A stretch of DNA of 46,741 nt from Oscillospiraceae bacterium (GCA_017406005.1 JAFQZI010000141.1:1-46741), one strand, 5' to 3'; shown: positions 24,310 to 33,503, numbered from the stretch's first letter. The notes: generated by a model not told the origin, from the letters alone. Made by a program: numbers and translations.

Positions 24310-24336
24310 TTAGCACTCGAACATAATGAGTGCTAA
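24310..24336. promoter_or_regulatory. CIRCE operator (HrcA binding site)
   Basis: TTAGCACTC (24310-24318), nine-base spacer, GAGTGCTAA (24328-24336): an exact match to the CIRCE inverted repeat bound by the heat-shock repressor HrcA. It begins three bases after the DUF554 stop codon and 174 bases before hsp20. hrcA is not in the window. Confidence 0.95.
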
Positions 24337-24483
24337 TATTCATAATTTGTTCATATAATATGCTATATTTATTCAAAATTGTGTGATATCTTATATACAC
24401 GCTGAAACGAAAAATATATTTGAAGAATATTTATCTGTCAGCTGTACTAATATCGTAATAAATTTTTGGAGGTATAGAGTATT

Positions 24484-24912
24484 ATGTTTGAACTGATTCC
24501 TTTTGACCGCAGAATGCACCGCATGTCCAATTATGATCCCTTCCGTGAAATGGATGAGTTTTTCAACAACACAACCAGAAACGTGACGAATCCTTTCGCA
24601 ACCGATGTTATTGATAACGGTGATTCCTTTGAGCTGAATGCTGAGCTTCCCGGCTTTAAGAAGGAAGACATCAATCTCAGTATTGAGAATGATTGTCTGA
24701 CGATTTCTGCCGAGCGCAAGCTGAATAAGGAAGAAAAAGTACCCAACTTTATCAAGCGTGAGCGTTTTTACGGTTCGTACAGCAGAAGCTTTGATCTTAC
24801 CGGTATCGATGTAGATAAGATTTCAGCTGCTTATGTTGACGGTGTTCTGAAGCTTACCCTTCCGAAGGAAGCGGAGGAAGTCCCGGTCAGCCGTTCCATT
24901 AAAATTAATTAA
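24484..24912 (+). CDS. Small heat-shock protein (Hsp20/alpha-crystallin)
   Basis: 142 residues. An N-terminal arm (M-F-E-L-I-P-F...F-R-E-M-D-E-F) is followed by the alpha-crystallin domain with A-E-L-P-G-F-K-K-E-D-I-N-L-S-I, a Y-G-S-Y-S-R-S-F region and the A-Y-V-D-G-V-L-K-L-T-L-P-K signature, ending in the R-S-I-K-I-N tail that carries the I-x-I motif. It is an ATP-independent holdase. TGGAGG lies before ATG 24484. The upstream CIRCE places it under HrcA. The ~147 bases between CIRCE and start are very AT-rich and may form a long 5' UTR. Confidence 0.95.
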   Translation: MFELIPFDRRMHRMSNYDPFREMDEFFNNTTRNVTNPFATDVIDNGDSFELNAELPGFKKEDINLSIENDCLTISAERKLNKEEKVPNFIKRERFYGSYSRSFDLTGIDVDKISAAYVDGVLKLTLPKEAEEVPVSRSIKIN

Positions 24913-24925
24913 ATGATACCCTGTC

Positions 24926-24952
24926 GGGCCGGCTTGCAGCCGGCCCTTTTTT
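24926..24952 (+). terminator. Terminator after hsp20
   Basis: GGGCCGGC (24926-24933) pairs with GCCGGCCC (24939-24946), loop TTGCA, followed by TTTTTT. Confidence 0.92.
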
Positions 24953-24962
24953 CTTGTATAAT
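24934..24962 (+). promoter_or_regulatory. Promoter of tatD, overlapping the hsp20 terminator
   Basis: TATAAT at 24957-24962 is preceded at 17 bases by TTGCAG (24934-24939), which forms the loop of the hsp20 terminator. The -10 is consensus and the -35 only half-matches, so readthrough from hsp20 may contribute instead. Confidence 0.5.
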
Positions 24963-25001
24963 TCATGTGTCCCGGAAAGATAAGAAGAGAGGATTGCTCC
25001 C

Positions 25002-25763
25002 ATGTATTTCGAAACACATGCCCATTATGATGATAAAGCTTTCGATGCGGATCGAAGAGACTTGCTTGCTGCCCTTCCGGCATCCGGGGTCGATACGATA
25101 ATTAATCCCGGGTGTGATCTCTCAAGTTCCTCCCTGGCGCGTACACTTGCCGAAGAATTTCCTTATGTTTATTTTGCGGCTGGAATACATCCGGAAGAAC
25201 TCTCCGATCTCCCTGCTGACTGGCTTTCGCAAATCAGCCGGATTGCGGACAGCCCGAAATGTGTTGCTATCGGGGAAGTCGGCTTAGATTATTATTGGGA
25301 TGTTTCAAAAAAAGATCTTCAGAAACAGGTTTTTGAAGCGCAACTTGATTTGGCACTCACTATGGACCTCCCTGTCATCATCCATGACAGAGACGCCCAC
25401 GGGGACTGCTTTGAAATAATTTCACGTCACCGGGAAAACAGGGGAGTATTCCATTGCTATTCCGGAAGTGCCGAGATGGCGTCCGAACTTCTCAGATTGG
25501 GATGGTATCTTGGTTTTGACGGCCCAATCACATATAAAAACGCACGCAAAGCTGTCGAGGTACTTACAATTACACCGCTGGACAGGATCCTTATTGAAAC
25601 AGACTCCCCTTACCTCAGCCCTGTTCCCATGCGGGGAAAAAGAAACGACTCCGGCAATCTCCGCTATATTGTGGAAAAGATTGCCGAAGTCAAAGAAATA
25701 TCTCCGGAAGAAGTTGCTTCTGCCACATCTCAGAATGCTAAAACACTTTTTCGCATAGCTTAG
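25002..25763 (+). CDS. tatD: TatD-family metal-dependent hydrolase/DNase
   Basis: 253 residues, TIM-barrel amidohydrolase. Metal ligands are visible in E-T-H-A-H-Y-D-D at the N-terminus, A-I-G-E-V-G-L-D-Y-Y, I-H-D-R-D-A-H, F-H-C-Y-S-G, and I-E-T-D-S-P-Y-L near the C-terminus. TatD proteins act as 3'-5' exonucleases on damaged DNA and as aminoacyl hydrolases on some substrates. GAGAGGA precedes ATG 25002. It converges with the DUF1294 gene. Confidence 0.93.
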   Translation: MYFETHAHYDDKAFDADRRDLLAALPASGVDTIINPGCDLSSSSLARTLAEEFPYVYFAAGIHPEELSDLPADWLSQISRIADSPKCVAIGEVGLDYYWDVSKKDLQKQVFEAQLDLALTMDLPVIIHDRDAHGDCFEIISRHRENRGVFHCYSGSAEMASELLRLGWYLGFDGPITYKNARKAVEVLTITPLDRILIETDSPYLSPVPMRGKRNDSGNLRYIVEKIAEVKEISPEEVASATSQNAKTLFRIA

Positions 25764-25796
25764 CCAATCTTTTTTCGGTCAATTATTGTATTTCTG

Positions 25797-26063
25797 TCAT
25801 TTTACGAATAAGTAGAAGGCAGTGATCTGCAGGACAAGTATGAATGGCATGCCTATTACAAAATACCAGTGCTTTGTTTTGTGGTGAAAGATCCACATGC
25901 CAAGAATACTCCCAACGCTTCCGCCGAGAACAGCTGTTAAAAACAATGTTTTCTCAGAGATTCGCCAAGCTTTATGCCTGGCTTTTTTCTTGTCTGTACC
26001 CATCAGAATAAAGGCGGCGGCATTTATAATCAGCAGGTATGTTATGAGTACTGACTTTATCAT
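25797..26063 (-). CDS. DUF1294 small membrane protein
   Basis: 88 residues with three hydrophobic stretches and the family pattern D-K-x-x-A-R-x-x-x-W-R-I-S-E-x-T-L...G-G-S-V-G-S-I-L-G-M-W-I-F-H-H-K-T-K-H. The function is not known. Start ATG 26063 has GAAGGAG upstream. It lies antisense between tatD and comF with its own strong promoter. Confidence 0.9.
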   Translation of the reverse strand: MIKSVLITYLLIINAAAFILMGTDKKKARHKAWRISEKTLFLTAVLGGSVGSILGMWIFHHKTKHWYFVIGMPFILVLQITAFYLFVK

Positions 26064-26098
26064 TTCGCAGAGAACTCCTTCATTGATTTTTTCTTGTT

Positions 26099-26127
26099 AT
26101 TATAATTAATAGTCCCGTGACATTCAA
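26099..26127 (-). promoter_or_regulatory. Promoter of the DUF1294 gene
   Basis: On the minus strand: TTGAAT (26127-26122), 17-base spacer, TATAAT (26104-26099), about 35 bases before ATG 26063. The rest of 26064-26306 is AT-rich and holds only the comF promoter. Confidence 0.75.
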
Positions 26128-26267
26128 TACCATACAATGGTTTCATTATTATTTTCATCAGAAAGAATATGTATAAAAAGACATTTCGGGGATAAAGAAA
26201 ACGGATGCAGTATTTTTTGAACATTTTGAAAACAAAAAATAAATAGTTACAAAATGTTACCATTCTC

Positions 26268-26296
26268 TGTACAGAAAGCAGAGGAGATGCTATAAT
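26268..26296 (+). promoter_or_regulatory. Promoter of comF, possibly giving a leaderless mRNA
   Basis: TGTACA (26268-26273), 17-base spacer ending TGC, TATAAT (26291-26296): consensus extended -10. The comF ATG at 26307 begins only ten bases after the -10 box, so transcription would start at or within a few bases of the start codon. Confidence 0.6.
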
Positions 26297-26306
26297 ACCT
26301 ATCATT

Positions 26307-26999
26307 ATGGAGAAAAATACGCTGCTGAACCGTGTGCTGGGTTTGTTCTATCCGCCGCGGTGTGTCTGGTGCCACTGCTTTCTGAAAGGAACGGAAAAAA
26401 GAGATCGGGTTTGCCGGACTTGCAAGACCTCTCTTCCTGTTTTCAACAGGGAAGAGAGGCCGCAGGTGCTGCCTGAACTGGATTCCTGTATTTCTCTGAT
26501 GGAGTATACCGGAAAGGTACGGCAATCAATCCTCCGCTATAAATTCAGCGGTCTGTCTTTTTACAGTTCAATCTATACGGATCTTATGATCAGCATTCTG
26601 GAGAAGGAAGAGTACGCCTGTGATATTGTCACCTGGGTGCCGCTCAGCAGAAAACGTCTGCGCAGTCGCGGATACGATCAGGCAAAGCTGCTGGCAGAAG
26701 GATTTGCCGAAAAAGCAGGACTGGATTGCGAATTGCTACTGAAAAAAATCCGTAATACAGCTCCGCAGTCCGGTACCGGCAGCAGAGCAGAACGTAAAAC
26801 TAACATCAGGGATGCTTATATCCCTTTATATGAGAATAAGATCGTTGGGAAGACGATTCTTCTGATGGATGATATTGTAACGACCGGGTCGACGCTTTCG
26901 GAATGTGCACGGATTCTGAAAGATGCAGGAGCAAAGCAGGTGAGAGCACTGACGCTTGCAAGGACGGATTTACAAACGTTAGGGATGGAGAAACCATGA
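26307..26999 (+). CDS. comF: ComF-family phosphoribosyltransferase-like protein
   Basis: 230 residues. The N-terminal zinc-finger-like Cys set is C-V-W-C...C-R-T-C. A phosphoribosyltransferase fold follows with V-P-L-S-R-K-R-L-R-S-R-G-Y-D-Q-A and the PRPP loop I-L-L-M-D-D-I-V-T-T-G-S-T-L. ComF is needed for single-stranded DNA handling during natural transformation; many non-competent bacteria keep it. ATG 26307 puts L-F-Y-P-P-R-C-V-W-C at the usual place, but has no Shine-Dalgarno at normal spacing. Its stop overlaps the MreB paralogue (ATGA). Confidence 0.92.
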   Translation: MEKNTLLNRVLGLFYPPRCVWCHCFLKGTEKRDRVCRTCKTSLPVFNREERPQVLPELDSCISLMEYTGKVRQSILRYKFSGLSFYSSIYTDLMISILEKEEYACDIVTWVPLSRKRLRSRGYDQAKLLAEGFAEKAGLDCELLLKKIRNTAPQSGTGSRAERKTNIRDAYIPLYENKIVGKTILLMDDIVTTGSTLSECARILKDAGAKQVRALTLARTDLQTLGMEKP

Positions 27000-28027
27000 C
27001 AGTATTTGAGAAAGATATCGCGATCGATATGGGGACTGCTTCAACCATGCTTTTTGAGCAGGGAAAAGGTATTGTTGCCCGTGAACCGACAGTCGTCGCG
27101 GTGGATAAATATAGCGGGAAGATTCTGAAGATCGGGCAGGAGGCACAGAAGATGCTGGGCAGAACGCCTGCAAACATCGTTGCTATCCGGCCTATTGATG
27201 CAAGTGTTATTTCAGACTATGAGATCACAGCTCATATGATGCGCGATCTGGTCAGCAGGATTACTTCCTTCAGTCTCTTTAAACCGTGTATGCTTGCCTG
27301 TGTACCGAGCAGTATCAGCGGCGTGGAAGAAAGGGCCATGATCGATGCTGCTATTGAAGCCGGAGCCCGTAAGGTTTACCTTCTGGAGAACGCGGTTGCA
27401 ACAGCACTCGGTGCCGGTGTCGACATTTCAAAACCTGACGGGCATATGATCATTGATATCGGAGCGGGGACAACTGAGATTGCTGTGATCTCAGCAGGCG
27501 GAGTGGTCGAGTGTGAAGCTATCAAGACAGCAGGTGCAGCTTTTGATGAAGCGATTGTGCAATATGTGAGAAAGCGGCACAGCATGCTCATCGGCCTCAC
27601 TGCAGCGGAGGAGTTGAAACGCAACATCGGCGGTGTGATTATGCGGCCGGATGTCGGCAGTGAAGAAGTTAAGGGCAGAAATCTTGTCAACGGTCTGCCG
27701 AAAACAGTTGATATCAGTTCTGCTGAATTGATTGAAGCACTGGTGGATCCCGTAAACCGGATTTTGGATGCCGTTCATATTGTTCTGGAGAGGACTCCTC
27801 CCCAGCTTGTCGGTGATCTTGACAAGAACGGAATTATCATGTCCGGCGGAGGTTCGCTGATTTACGGAATTGACAGGCTGATAGAACGCAGCACCGGGAT
27901 TCGTACAATGGTTGTAGATGATGCCATTTCCTGTGCGGCATACGGGGCGGGGAAGATGCTGAACCATCTCGCAGATATGCAGGACGGTATGATGAATTTC
28001 TATCGAAAGAGACAGCTGAAAGGATAA
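26996..28027 (+). CDS. MreB/Mbl-family actin homologue
   Basis: 343 residues. The actin-fold nucleotide-binding blocks are I-A-I-D-M-G-T-A-S-T (phosphate 1), I-I-D-I-G-A-G-T-T-E-I-A-V (phosphate 2) and M-S-G-G-G-S-L-I-Y-G-I-D-R-L (adenosine). It polymerises at the membrane to guide wall synthesis. Unusually it is not beside mreC/mreD; it overlaps comF (ATG 26996) and is followed directly by ispD, which suggests a secondary paralogue of the Mbl/MreBH kind rather than the main mreB. The longer in-frame reading from 26903 lies inside comF and is not used. Confidence 0.92.
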   Translation: MTVFEKDIAIDMGTASTMLFEQGKGIVAREPTVVAVDKYSGKILKIGQEAQKMLGRTPANIVAIRPIDASVISDYEITAHMMRDLVSRITSFSLFKPCMLACVPSSISGVEERAMIDAAIEAGARKVYLLENAVATALGAGVDISKPDGHMIIDIGAGTTEIAVISAGGVVECEAIKTAGAAFDEAIVQYVRKRHSMLIGLTAAEELKRNIGGVIMRPDVGSEEVKGRNLVNGLPKTVDISSAELIEALVDPVNRILDAVHIVLERTPPQLVGDLDKNGIIMSGGGSLIYGIDRLIERSTGIRTMVVDDAISCAAYGAGKMLNHLADMQDGMMNFYRKRQLKG

Positions 28028-28029
28028 AA

Positions 28030-28767
28030 ATGGACTATAAGAAGTTTCTTGATCAATTCAGAACAAATACGAAAACGCCTCATTGCAGTGCGGTGATTCT
28101 TGCCGCTGGGAATTCCACCCGCATGGGGAAAGACAAATCGGTTCTTTCTCTCGGAGGAATTCCTGTAATAATCAGGTCTATACAGGCCTTTGAACAGCAT
28201 GAGCTGGTGGATGAAATCATCGTTGTGACAAGAGAAGAAGCTATTCAGCCTATTGCCGATCTGTGTGTACAGTATAAGCTGAGCAAGGTTCGAAAGGTGA
28301 TGGCAGGGGGTGACACCCGGGCAGAGAGCTCGCTTGCCGGTGTTTCTGCGGTGGACAGTAAAGCTGAGTATATTGCCATCCATGACGGAGCAAGGCCACT
28401 GATTACCCGGAAGGTTATTACCGATACACTGTATGCTGCGCGTGATTATCACGCCGCAATTCCCGTCATTCCGAGCGCGGATACCCTGCGGAGTGTATCC
28501 GGAGGATTTATCAGCGGTGATGTGGATCGGGATAGTGTCATCCGTGTCCAGACGCCTCAGATTTTCGATGCGGATCTGATTAAAGGAGCTTTGACATATG
28601 CTGCAAAAAAGAAGATACCGATCACAGATGACAGTTCCGCTATCCGGCTTACCGGCTTTCAGGTCAGAACCGTTGAAGGGGATGTCGGCAATATTAAGCT
28701 GACGACGCCGGAAGATCTTCCCGTTGCCGAGGCAATCCTCCGTGAAAGAGAGGAGAATGCGTTTTGA
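28030..28767 (+). CDS. ispD: 2-C-methyl-D-erythritol 4-phosphate cytidylyltransferase
   Basis: 245 residues, with an ~18-residue N-terminal extension before the nucleotidyltransferase signature [13 protein letters not shown]. Further motifs are [10 protein letters not shown] and V-Q-T-P-Q-I-F. It transfers CMP from CTP to MEP in the isoprenoid pathway. It starts two bases after the MreB paralogue and overlaps ispF by four bases. Confidence 0.95.
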   Translation: MDYKKFLDQFRTNTKTPHCSAVILAAGNSTRMGKDKSVLSLGGIPVIIRSIQAFEQHELVDEIIVVTREEAIQPIADLCVQYKLSKVRKVMAGGDTRAESSLAGVSAVDSKAEYIAIHDGARPLITRKVITDTLYAARDYHAAIPVIPSADTLRSVSGGFISGDVDRDSVIRVQTPQIFDADLIKGALTYAAKKKIPITDDSSAIRLTGFQVRTVEGDVGNIKLTTPEDLPVAEAILREREENAF

Positions 28768-29243
28768 GAATCGGGCATGGATATGATGTGCACCGCCTGA
28801 CAGAAGGGCGAAGGCTGATTCTCGGCGGTGTTGAAATTCCGTATGAAAAGGGTCTGCTCGGGCATTCGGATGCGGATGTTCTTGTGCATGCGCTGATGGA
28901 TGCCATGCTTGGTGCCGCTGCACTCGGGGATATCGGAAAGCTTTTCCCGGACAGCGACGATGCCTATCTTGGAGCAGACAGTATTGTCCTTCTGGAAAAA
29001 GTAACATCTCTGCTGAAAGAAAAAGGGTTTGTGCTATCGAATGCCGACTGCACGGTAATTGCCCAGAAACCTAAGCTTGCCCCTTTCATTGAGGCGATGC
29101 GGCATAGAATTGCGGACGCAGCCGGCGTTTCGGCAGCGCAGATATCCGTCAAAGCCACAACGGAAGAGAAACTCGGTTTTACGGGAGAAGGGCTTGGAAT
29201 TGCCGCACACGCGGTTGTGCTGATCGAAGAGGTTTGCTCATGA
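28764..29243 (+). CDS. ispF: 2-C-methyl-D-erythritol 2,4-cyclodiphosphate synthase
   Basis: 159 residues, typical. Zinc ligands and signature appear in [32 protein letters not shown] and the C-terminal [17 protein letters not shown]. The start is TTG 28764, in the sequence TTTTGAGAATC, read as Met and overlapping the ispD stop; GAGAGGAGA lies just upstream. The product cyclises CDP-ME-2-phosphate. Confidence 0.95.
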   Translation: MRIGHGYDVHRLTEGRRLILGGVEIPYEKGLLGHSDADVLVHALMDAMLGAAALGDIGKLFPDSDDAYLGADSIVLLEKVTSLLKEKGFVLSNADCTVIAQKPKLAPFIEAMRHRIADAAGVSAAQISVKATTEEKLGFTGEGLGIAAHAVVLIEEVCS

Positions 29244-30130
29244 GTACATTGGAAAATATCTTAAGCCGCAGCATGAACTATATACAGACCATTGGAATTG
29301 CCGATATAGTTGATATTCTGATTGTCGCTTTTCTGATCTACCGGCTGATTCTCCTGACGCGGAAGACGAATTCCTATAACCTCGCTAAGGGTCTGCTGCT
29401 GTTTCTGATCGCCCTCTGGCTGGCGGAGATCTTTGAGCTGAATATGATCAGCTTTATTCTCCGCAAAGCGACAGAACTCGGCGTCGTGGTCGTTGTGATT
29501 CTGTTCCAGCCGGAGCTGCGCCACATTCTCGAGAAAGTCGGCAGCAGGTTTTCTTCCCGCAGCAGTGTCGGAGATCCTGAAATAACCTCCGCCATTACGC
29601 AAACCGTTATGGCCTGCGCTGATATGGCGGAATCCAGAACCGGTGCGCTGATTATCCTTGAGCGTTATGTGAGCCTGCAGTCGATCATTTCCACCGGAAC
29701 AGTGATTGACTCCGAGGTTTCTTCGGAACTGCTGAAAAATATATTTTACAATAAAGCGCCACTACATGACGGGGCTGTCATTATAAGGAATGGACGCATT
29801 GCAGCTGCCGGGTGTGTGCTTCCTCTCTCATCAAGCACGACAATCAGTAAAGATCTAGGCATGCGGCACAGAGCCGGCATCGGGATGAGTGAGCAGTCTG
29901 ATGCACTGGTGGTGATAGTCTCGGAAGAAACCGGCGCTATCTCCTGTGCTGTTGACGGCACGCTCAAGCGTCATCTGAAGCCGCAGGCAGTTGACAGGCT
30001 TCTGCGCAAAGAACTGACCACCGAATCGACGGAACTGGAAGAGTCAAATTTTTTCATGAAACTGGCCAAGAAGCTTTTTGCCAGTAAGACCGAAGAGGAT
30101 ATAGCAGATGAAAAAAATAACGGACAGTAA
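29240..30130 (+). CDS. cdaA: Diadenylate cyclase CdaA
   Basis: 296 residues. Three N-terminal transmembrane helices are followed by the DisA_N domain with G-A-L-I-I-L-E-R, the catalytic D-G-A in L-H-D-G-A-V-I-I, and [10 protein letters not shown]. It makes cyclic di-AMP from two ATP; the messenger controls potassium and osmolyte uptake and wall homeostasis. ATG 29240 overlaps the ispF stop, preferred over TTG 29234. CdaR follows with a 23-base overlap. Confidence 0.95.
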   Translation: MSTLENILSRSMNYIQTIGIADIVDILIVAFLIYRLILLTRKTNSYNLAKGLLLFLIALWLAEIFELNMISFILRKATELGVVVVVILFQPELRHILEKVGSRFSSRSSVGDPEITSAITQTVMACADMAESRTGALIILERYVSLQSIISTGTVIDSEVSSELLKNIFYNKAPLHDGAVIIRNGRIAAAGCVLPLSSSTTISKDLGMRHRAGIGMSEQSDALVVIVSEETGAISCAVDGTLKRHLKPQAVDRLLRKELTTESTELEESNFFMKLAKKLFASKTEEDIADEKNNGQ

Positions 30131-31349
30131 ATTATTCTGGGCAATCACTGCGCTGATTCTCTCTTTCGTGTTCTGGCTTTATGTTACAAGTGTCGAGAAC
30201 GACAACATCCGGCAGACGTTTCGCGGCGTCCGCGTGGAACTTGCCGGCGAGGCGCTCCTTCGTGATTCCAAAAACCTTGTGGTGACAGGCCTGAGCACCA
30301 ATACTGTAAGCATTGAACTGGTAGGCCCGCGCAGAGTGGTTTCTTCCCTGAGTTCTGAAGATCTTGCGGCGCAGATTGATGTGAGCAAGCTTTCCCAGAG
30401 TGCCTATGCTTCGATGCAGTACACGGTGAGTTATCCAAGCCGAATCGATACTTCAGGGATTTCGGTTACGAGGAAAGTGCCTGATACGATAAACTTCACC
30501 GTCTCCAAGCTGAACTCCAAATCCATTCCGGTACGAGGCAGCTTTGACGGCAGCATTGCGGAAGGCTATACGGCTCAGCCGGTCACTTTTGAACCGTCAG
30601 AAATCACTGTCAGCGGGCCGGATGCTTTTCTGAGGAATATCTCCTACGCCTGGGTTTCGTTCAGTGCAATGGACGTCTCCACAACCTACTCGATTGAAAC
30701 CGGATTCACGCTGATGACAGCGGAAGATGAACCGGCCAGTACAGAGGGTGTCACATGCTCCACTGATCTTGTAAAGGCTACACTGCCGATCCTTGAAATG
30801 AAGGAGCTCCCGCTGACCGTCAATCTGATCTACGGATCCGGAGCGAATGAGAACAACACCAAAGTAACCATAAAGCCGGATTCCATTACCCTCGCAGGAG
30901 ACTCTGCTATTCTGGATGCAATGAACAATATTCCCGTTGCTACTATCTCTCTGGCGGACTTCAATGCGACCTACTCCTATACCTACCCCATCAGTTTTGA
31001 TAACTCCCTTATTAATGTGGAAGGTATTACCGAAGCAGAGGTAACGGTGGAAATTGTAGGCCTGGAGAGCAGAAACTTCACCGTGCGGAACATCCAGTGC
31101 AGAGGCGTGACAGAAGGCTACGAGGCAGAAGTCCTCTCCAAAGCGCTGACGGTCAAACTGCGCGGGACACCGGAGAGCCTTGCAAAGGTCACCTCGGAGG
31201 ATCTCGTTGCCATAGCGGACCTTTCCGACTACGATATCACAACGGGATCCAACATCGTCAATGTCCGGATTCAGGTAGATGGTGCTCTGGATGTCGGTGC
31301 CATCGGAGGACCATACACAATTATGGTCGATATCCAGAAAAGCAGCTGA
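30108..31349 (+). CDS. cdaR: YbbR-domain protein CdaR (regulator of CdaA)
   Basis: 413 residues with one N-terminal membrane helix (F-W-A-I-T-A-L-I-L-S-F-V-F-W-L-Y-V) and an extracellular part made of about four YbbR-like beta repeats (each with a pattern like V-E-L-V-G-P...V-S-G-P-D-A...V-K-L-R-G-T-P). CdaR interacts with CdaA at the membrane and modulates c-di-AMP synthesis. The usual third partner, glmM, does not follow here; yicC does. Confidence 0.9.
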   Translation: MKKITDSKLFWAITALILSFVFWLYVTSVENDNIRQTFRGVRVELAGEALLRDSKNLVVTGLSTNTVSIELVGPRRVVSSLSSEDLAAQIDVSKLSQSAYASMQYTVSYPSRIDTSGISVTRKVPDTINFTVSKLNSKSIPVRGSFDGSIAEGYTAQPVTFEPSEITVSGPDAFLRNISYAWVSFSAMDVSTTYSIETGFTLMTAEDEPASTEGVTCSTDLVKATLPILEMKELPLTVNLIYGSGANENNTKVTIKPDSITLAGDSAILDAMNNIPVATISLADFNATYSYTYPISFDNSLINVEGITEAEVTVEIVGLESRNFTVRNIQCRGVTEGYEAEVLSKALTVKLRGTPESLAKVTSEDLVAIADLSDYDITTGSNIVNVRIQVDGALDVGAIGGPYTIMVDIQKSS

Positions 31350-31373
31350 AACAGGAAGGAAGACGAACAGAAA

Positions 31374-32252
31374 ATGATAAAAAGCATGACCGGGTACGGC
31401 AGCGCAAAAGGTGATGCTGCCGGGTTTGAAATCAGCGTTGAGCTGAAAAGTGTCAACAACCGATATCTGGAGACATCCGTGAGAATGCCGCGAAGCTTTC
31501 TCTTCGCGGAGGAGGCTGTGAAGAGCACGATACAGCGTCATATCAGCCGCGGGAAAGTGGATGTATTTGTCAACATTAATGCAGTGTCGGTTGATGATGT
31601 AAAGGTTTCTGTTAATGAACCGCTGCTGCGGGGATATCTCGAAGCTGTCAAAAAGGTTTCTGAGGAATACGGCCTGAACAATGACATTACAGCGCTTAAC
31701 GCCGTGCGTTTCCCTGATGTTCTTCTCGTGGAGCGCAACGAACTGGATGCAGAGGCGGTTTCTGCAGGCATCTGCTCCTTCCTGGAGATGGCTCTGAAAG
31801 ATTTTGATGCTATGCGGGAGCGGGAAGGCGAAAAACTGAGGGACGATGTGCTCTCCCGGCTGGAAACCATCAGCACTTATGTTTCCCGTGTGGAGATGGA
31901 AGCGCCTCAGACCGTTGAGCATTACCGGCAGCGGCTCGAAAAGAAGATGGCCGAAGTTCTCGGCACAGCCGGCATTGATGAAGACAGAATACTTGCCGAG
32001 GCAGCCCTTTATGCCGATCATATAGCCGTTGACGAAGAGACTGTGCGGCTCAGAAGTCACATAGCCCAGCTTGACGGAATGATCCGCGGGAAATCTCCCA
32101 TCGGAAGGAAAATAGACTTCCTTGTTCAGGAGTTTAACCGTGAGGCAAATACCATCGGGTCCAAGTGCCAGAATTCCGAGCTTGCACACGTTGTGGTCGA
32201 TCTGAAATCGGAAATTGAGAAAATCCGTGAGCAGATCCAGAATATCGAGTGA
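31374..32252 (+). CDS. yicC: YicC family endoribonuclease
   Basis: 292 residues beginning [10 protein letters not shown], the family hallmark, and ending with the conserved [22 protein letters not shown] block. YicC proteins are endoribonucleases linked to mRNA or sRNA turnover and stationary-phase survival. The yicC-remA-gmk-rpoZ order is standard in Firmicutes. No strong Shine-Dalgarno beyond GAAGGAAG. Confidence 0.93.
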   Translation: MIKSMTGYGSAKGDAAGFEISVELKSVNNRYLETSVRMPRSFLFAEEAVKSTIQRHISRGKVDVFVNINAVSVDDVKVSVNEPLLRGYLEAVKKVSEEYGLNNDITALNAVRFPDVLLVERNELDAEAVSAGICSFLEMALKDFDAMREREGEKLRDDVLSRLETISTYVSRVEMEAPQTVEHYRQRLEKKMAEVLGTAGIDEDRILAEAALYADHIAVDEETVRLRSHIAQLDGMIRGKSPIGRKIDFLVQEFNREANTIGSKCQNSELAHVVVDLKSEIEKIREQIQNIE

Positions 32253-32260
32253 GGCTGAGT

Positions 32261-32521
32261 ATGAAGCTGCTTGGTATCGGCTTTGGGAACTATGTTTCTC
32301 CGGAGCATCTGATCTCCATTGTAAGTCCAGATTCTGCACCGATCAAACGCCTGGTGCAGGAAGTTCGGGAGAAAGGGCTGCTGATAGATGCTTCTTTCGG
32401 AAGGAGCACGCGGTCGGTTCTGATCGCAGACAGCGGCAACGTCATTCTTTCAGCATTGACACCTGAGGTGCTGGCCTCAAGGCTGGAGGAAACCATTGAA
32501 GAGGAAAAGGAGAAAGCGTGA
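32261..32521 (+). CDS. remA: RemA family DNA-binding regulator (DUF370)
   Basis: 86 residues: [12 protein letters not shown] at the start and A-K-R-L-V-type helix, then [19 protein letters not shown]. In B. subtilis RemA activates biofilm-matrix and osmoprotection genes by wrapping DNA. ATG 32261 is chosen over GTG 32249 because the conserved N-terminus begins there. It overlaps gmk by four bases. Confidence 0.92.
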   Translation: MKLLGIGFGNYVSPEHLISIVSPDSAPIKRLVQEVREKGLLIDASFGRSTRSVLIADSGNVILSALTPEVLASRLEETIEEEKEKA

Positions 32522-33135
32522 ACAAAAAAGGAAAACTGATTGTGGTTAGCGGCCCTTCAGGCGCGGGGAAATCGAGCCTGATTGCCAAGGCGATGGAACA
32601 ACGCCAGGATCTCTGCTTTTCGGTGTCTGTTACGACGCGTGAAGCACGTCCCGGCGAGAAAGACGGAGAGGATTACTTTTTCATCACCAAGGAGCGCTTT
32701 GCGCAGATGGTGGAGGAGAATGCTTTGCTGGAGCATGCTTCTTATGTCGGCAACGACTACGGTACACCGCGCGCTTATGTTGAACAGAAGCGGGAAGAGG
32801 GCTTCAATGTTGTGCTTGACATTGAGGTGCAGGGAGCCGGGCAGGTTCACGCCATGATGCCGGAAGCCGTGATGATTTTTGTTGTTCCGCCATCTCTGGA
32901 AGAGCTGGAACGCCGTCTCACACTTCGCGGTACTGAAACTCCGGAGAAGATCCGGAGCAGGCTTGAACGTGCCAGGGAAGAATACCGGCACGCCGACCTT
33001 TATCAGTATATTATTGTAAATGATGATTTGTCCGTGGCAGCGGAAGAACTCTCTGCCATTATCACAGCATCGCACTGCCTCTATGAAGACAGAAAAAACT
33101 ATTTGAATGAAAGTCAGGAGAAGAAGGAATCATGA
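32518..33135 (+). CDS. gmk: Guanylate kinase
   Basis: 205 residues from a GTG start with AAAAGGAGAAAGC upstream. The P-loop [11 protein letters not shown] sits at 9-19, followed by the GMP-binding [17 protein letters not shown] and L-D-I-E-V-Q-G-A. It phosphorylates GMP to GDP. It overlaps both neighbours, remA and rpoZ. Confidence 0.96.
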   Translation: MNKKGKLIVVSGPSGAGKSSLIAKAMEQRQDLCFSVSVTTREARPGEKDGEDYFFITKERFAQMVEENALLEHASYVGNDYGTPRAYVEQKREEGFNVVLDIEVQGAGQVHAMMPEAVMIFVVPPSLEELERRLTLRGTETPEKIRSRLERAREEYRHADLYQYIIVNDDLSVAAEELSAIITASHCLYEDRKNYLNESQEKKES

Positions 33136-33503
33136 TGTTATATCCACCGGTGGCTGAACTTGTTGAAAAGGTTGGCAGCCGCTATCAGCTTGTAAATCTT
33201 GTCGCAAGGAGAGCAAGAGCGCTTTCCCTCACCAAGGAAGGGGAGGAACCTTCCGATCGCAAGCCCGTCTCCGAGGCAATCGATGAAGTCTATACCGGCC
33301 GTCTTACAATTGTGAGGGACGGACAGAAGATGAAAAAGGACCGTGCGGAGTCAGCAGAGAAGAAAGCTCCGGCAGCGAATGTAATAAAGGCTTCTGCAGA
33401 ATCGGGAGCGCCTTCTCAGCATGAGTCGGTGAACCAGATCGAATCCGATTCGGAGGCTGACGGAGTTCCGGAGGCTGAAGAACAGGAACAGAGCGAAGCC
33501 TGA
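33132..33503 (+). CDS. rpoZ: RNA polymerase omega subunit, extended C-terminus
   Basis: 123 residues. The N-terminal ~60 match omega: Y-P-P-V-A-E-L, S-R-Y-Q-L-V-N-L-V-A-R-R-A-R-A-L, then K-P-V-S-E-A-I-D-E-V. The remaining ~55 residues are low-complexity and acidic (E, S, A, Q), longer than the ~70-residue norm. Omega helps assemble and stabilise RNA polymerase. The gene overlaps gmk by four bases and is followed by priA after 12 bases. Confidence 0.9.
   Translation: MMLYPPVAELVEKVGSRYQLVNLVARRARALSLTKEGEEPSDRKPVSEAIDEVYTGRLTIVRDGQKMKKDRAESAEKKAPAANVIKASAESGAPSQHESVNQIESDSEADGVPEAEEQEQSEA

Noticed and set aside
26060-26305. Minus-strand frame upstream of the DUF1294 gene
   Set aside because: It spans that gene's promoter and the comF promoter; hydrophobic composition reflects AT-rich DNA.
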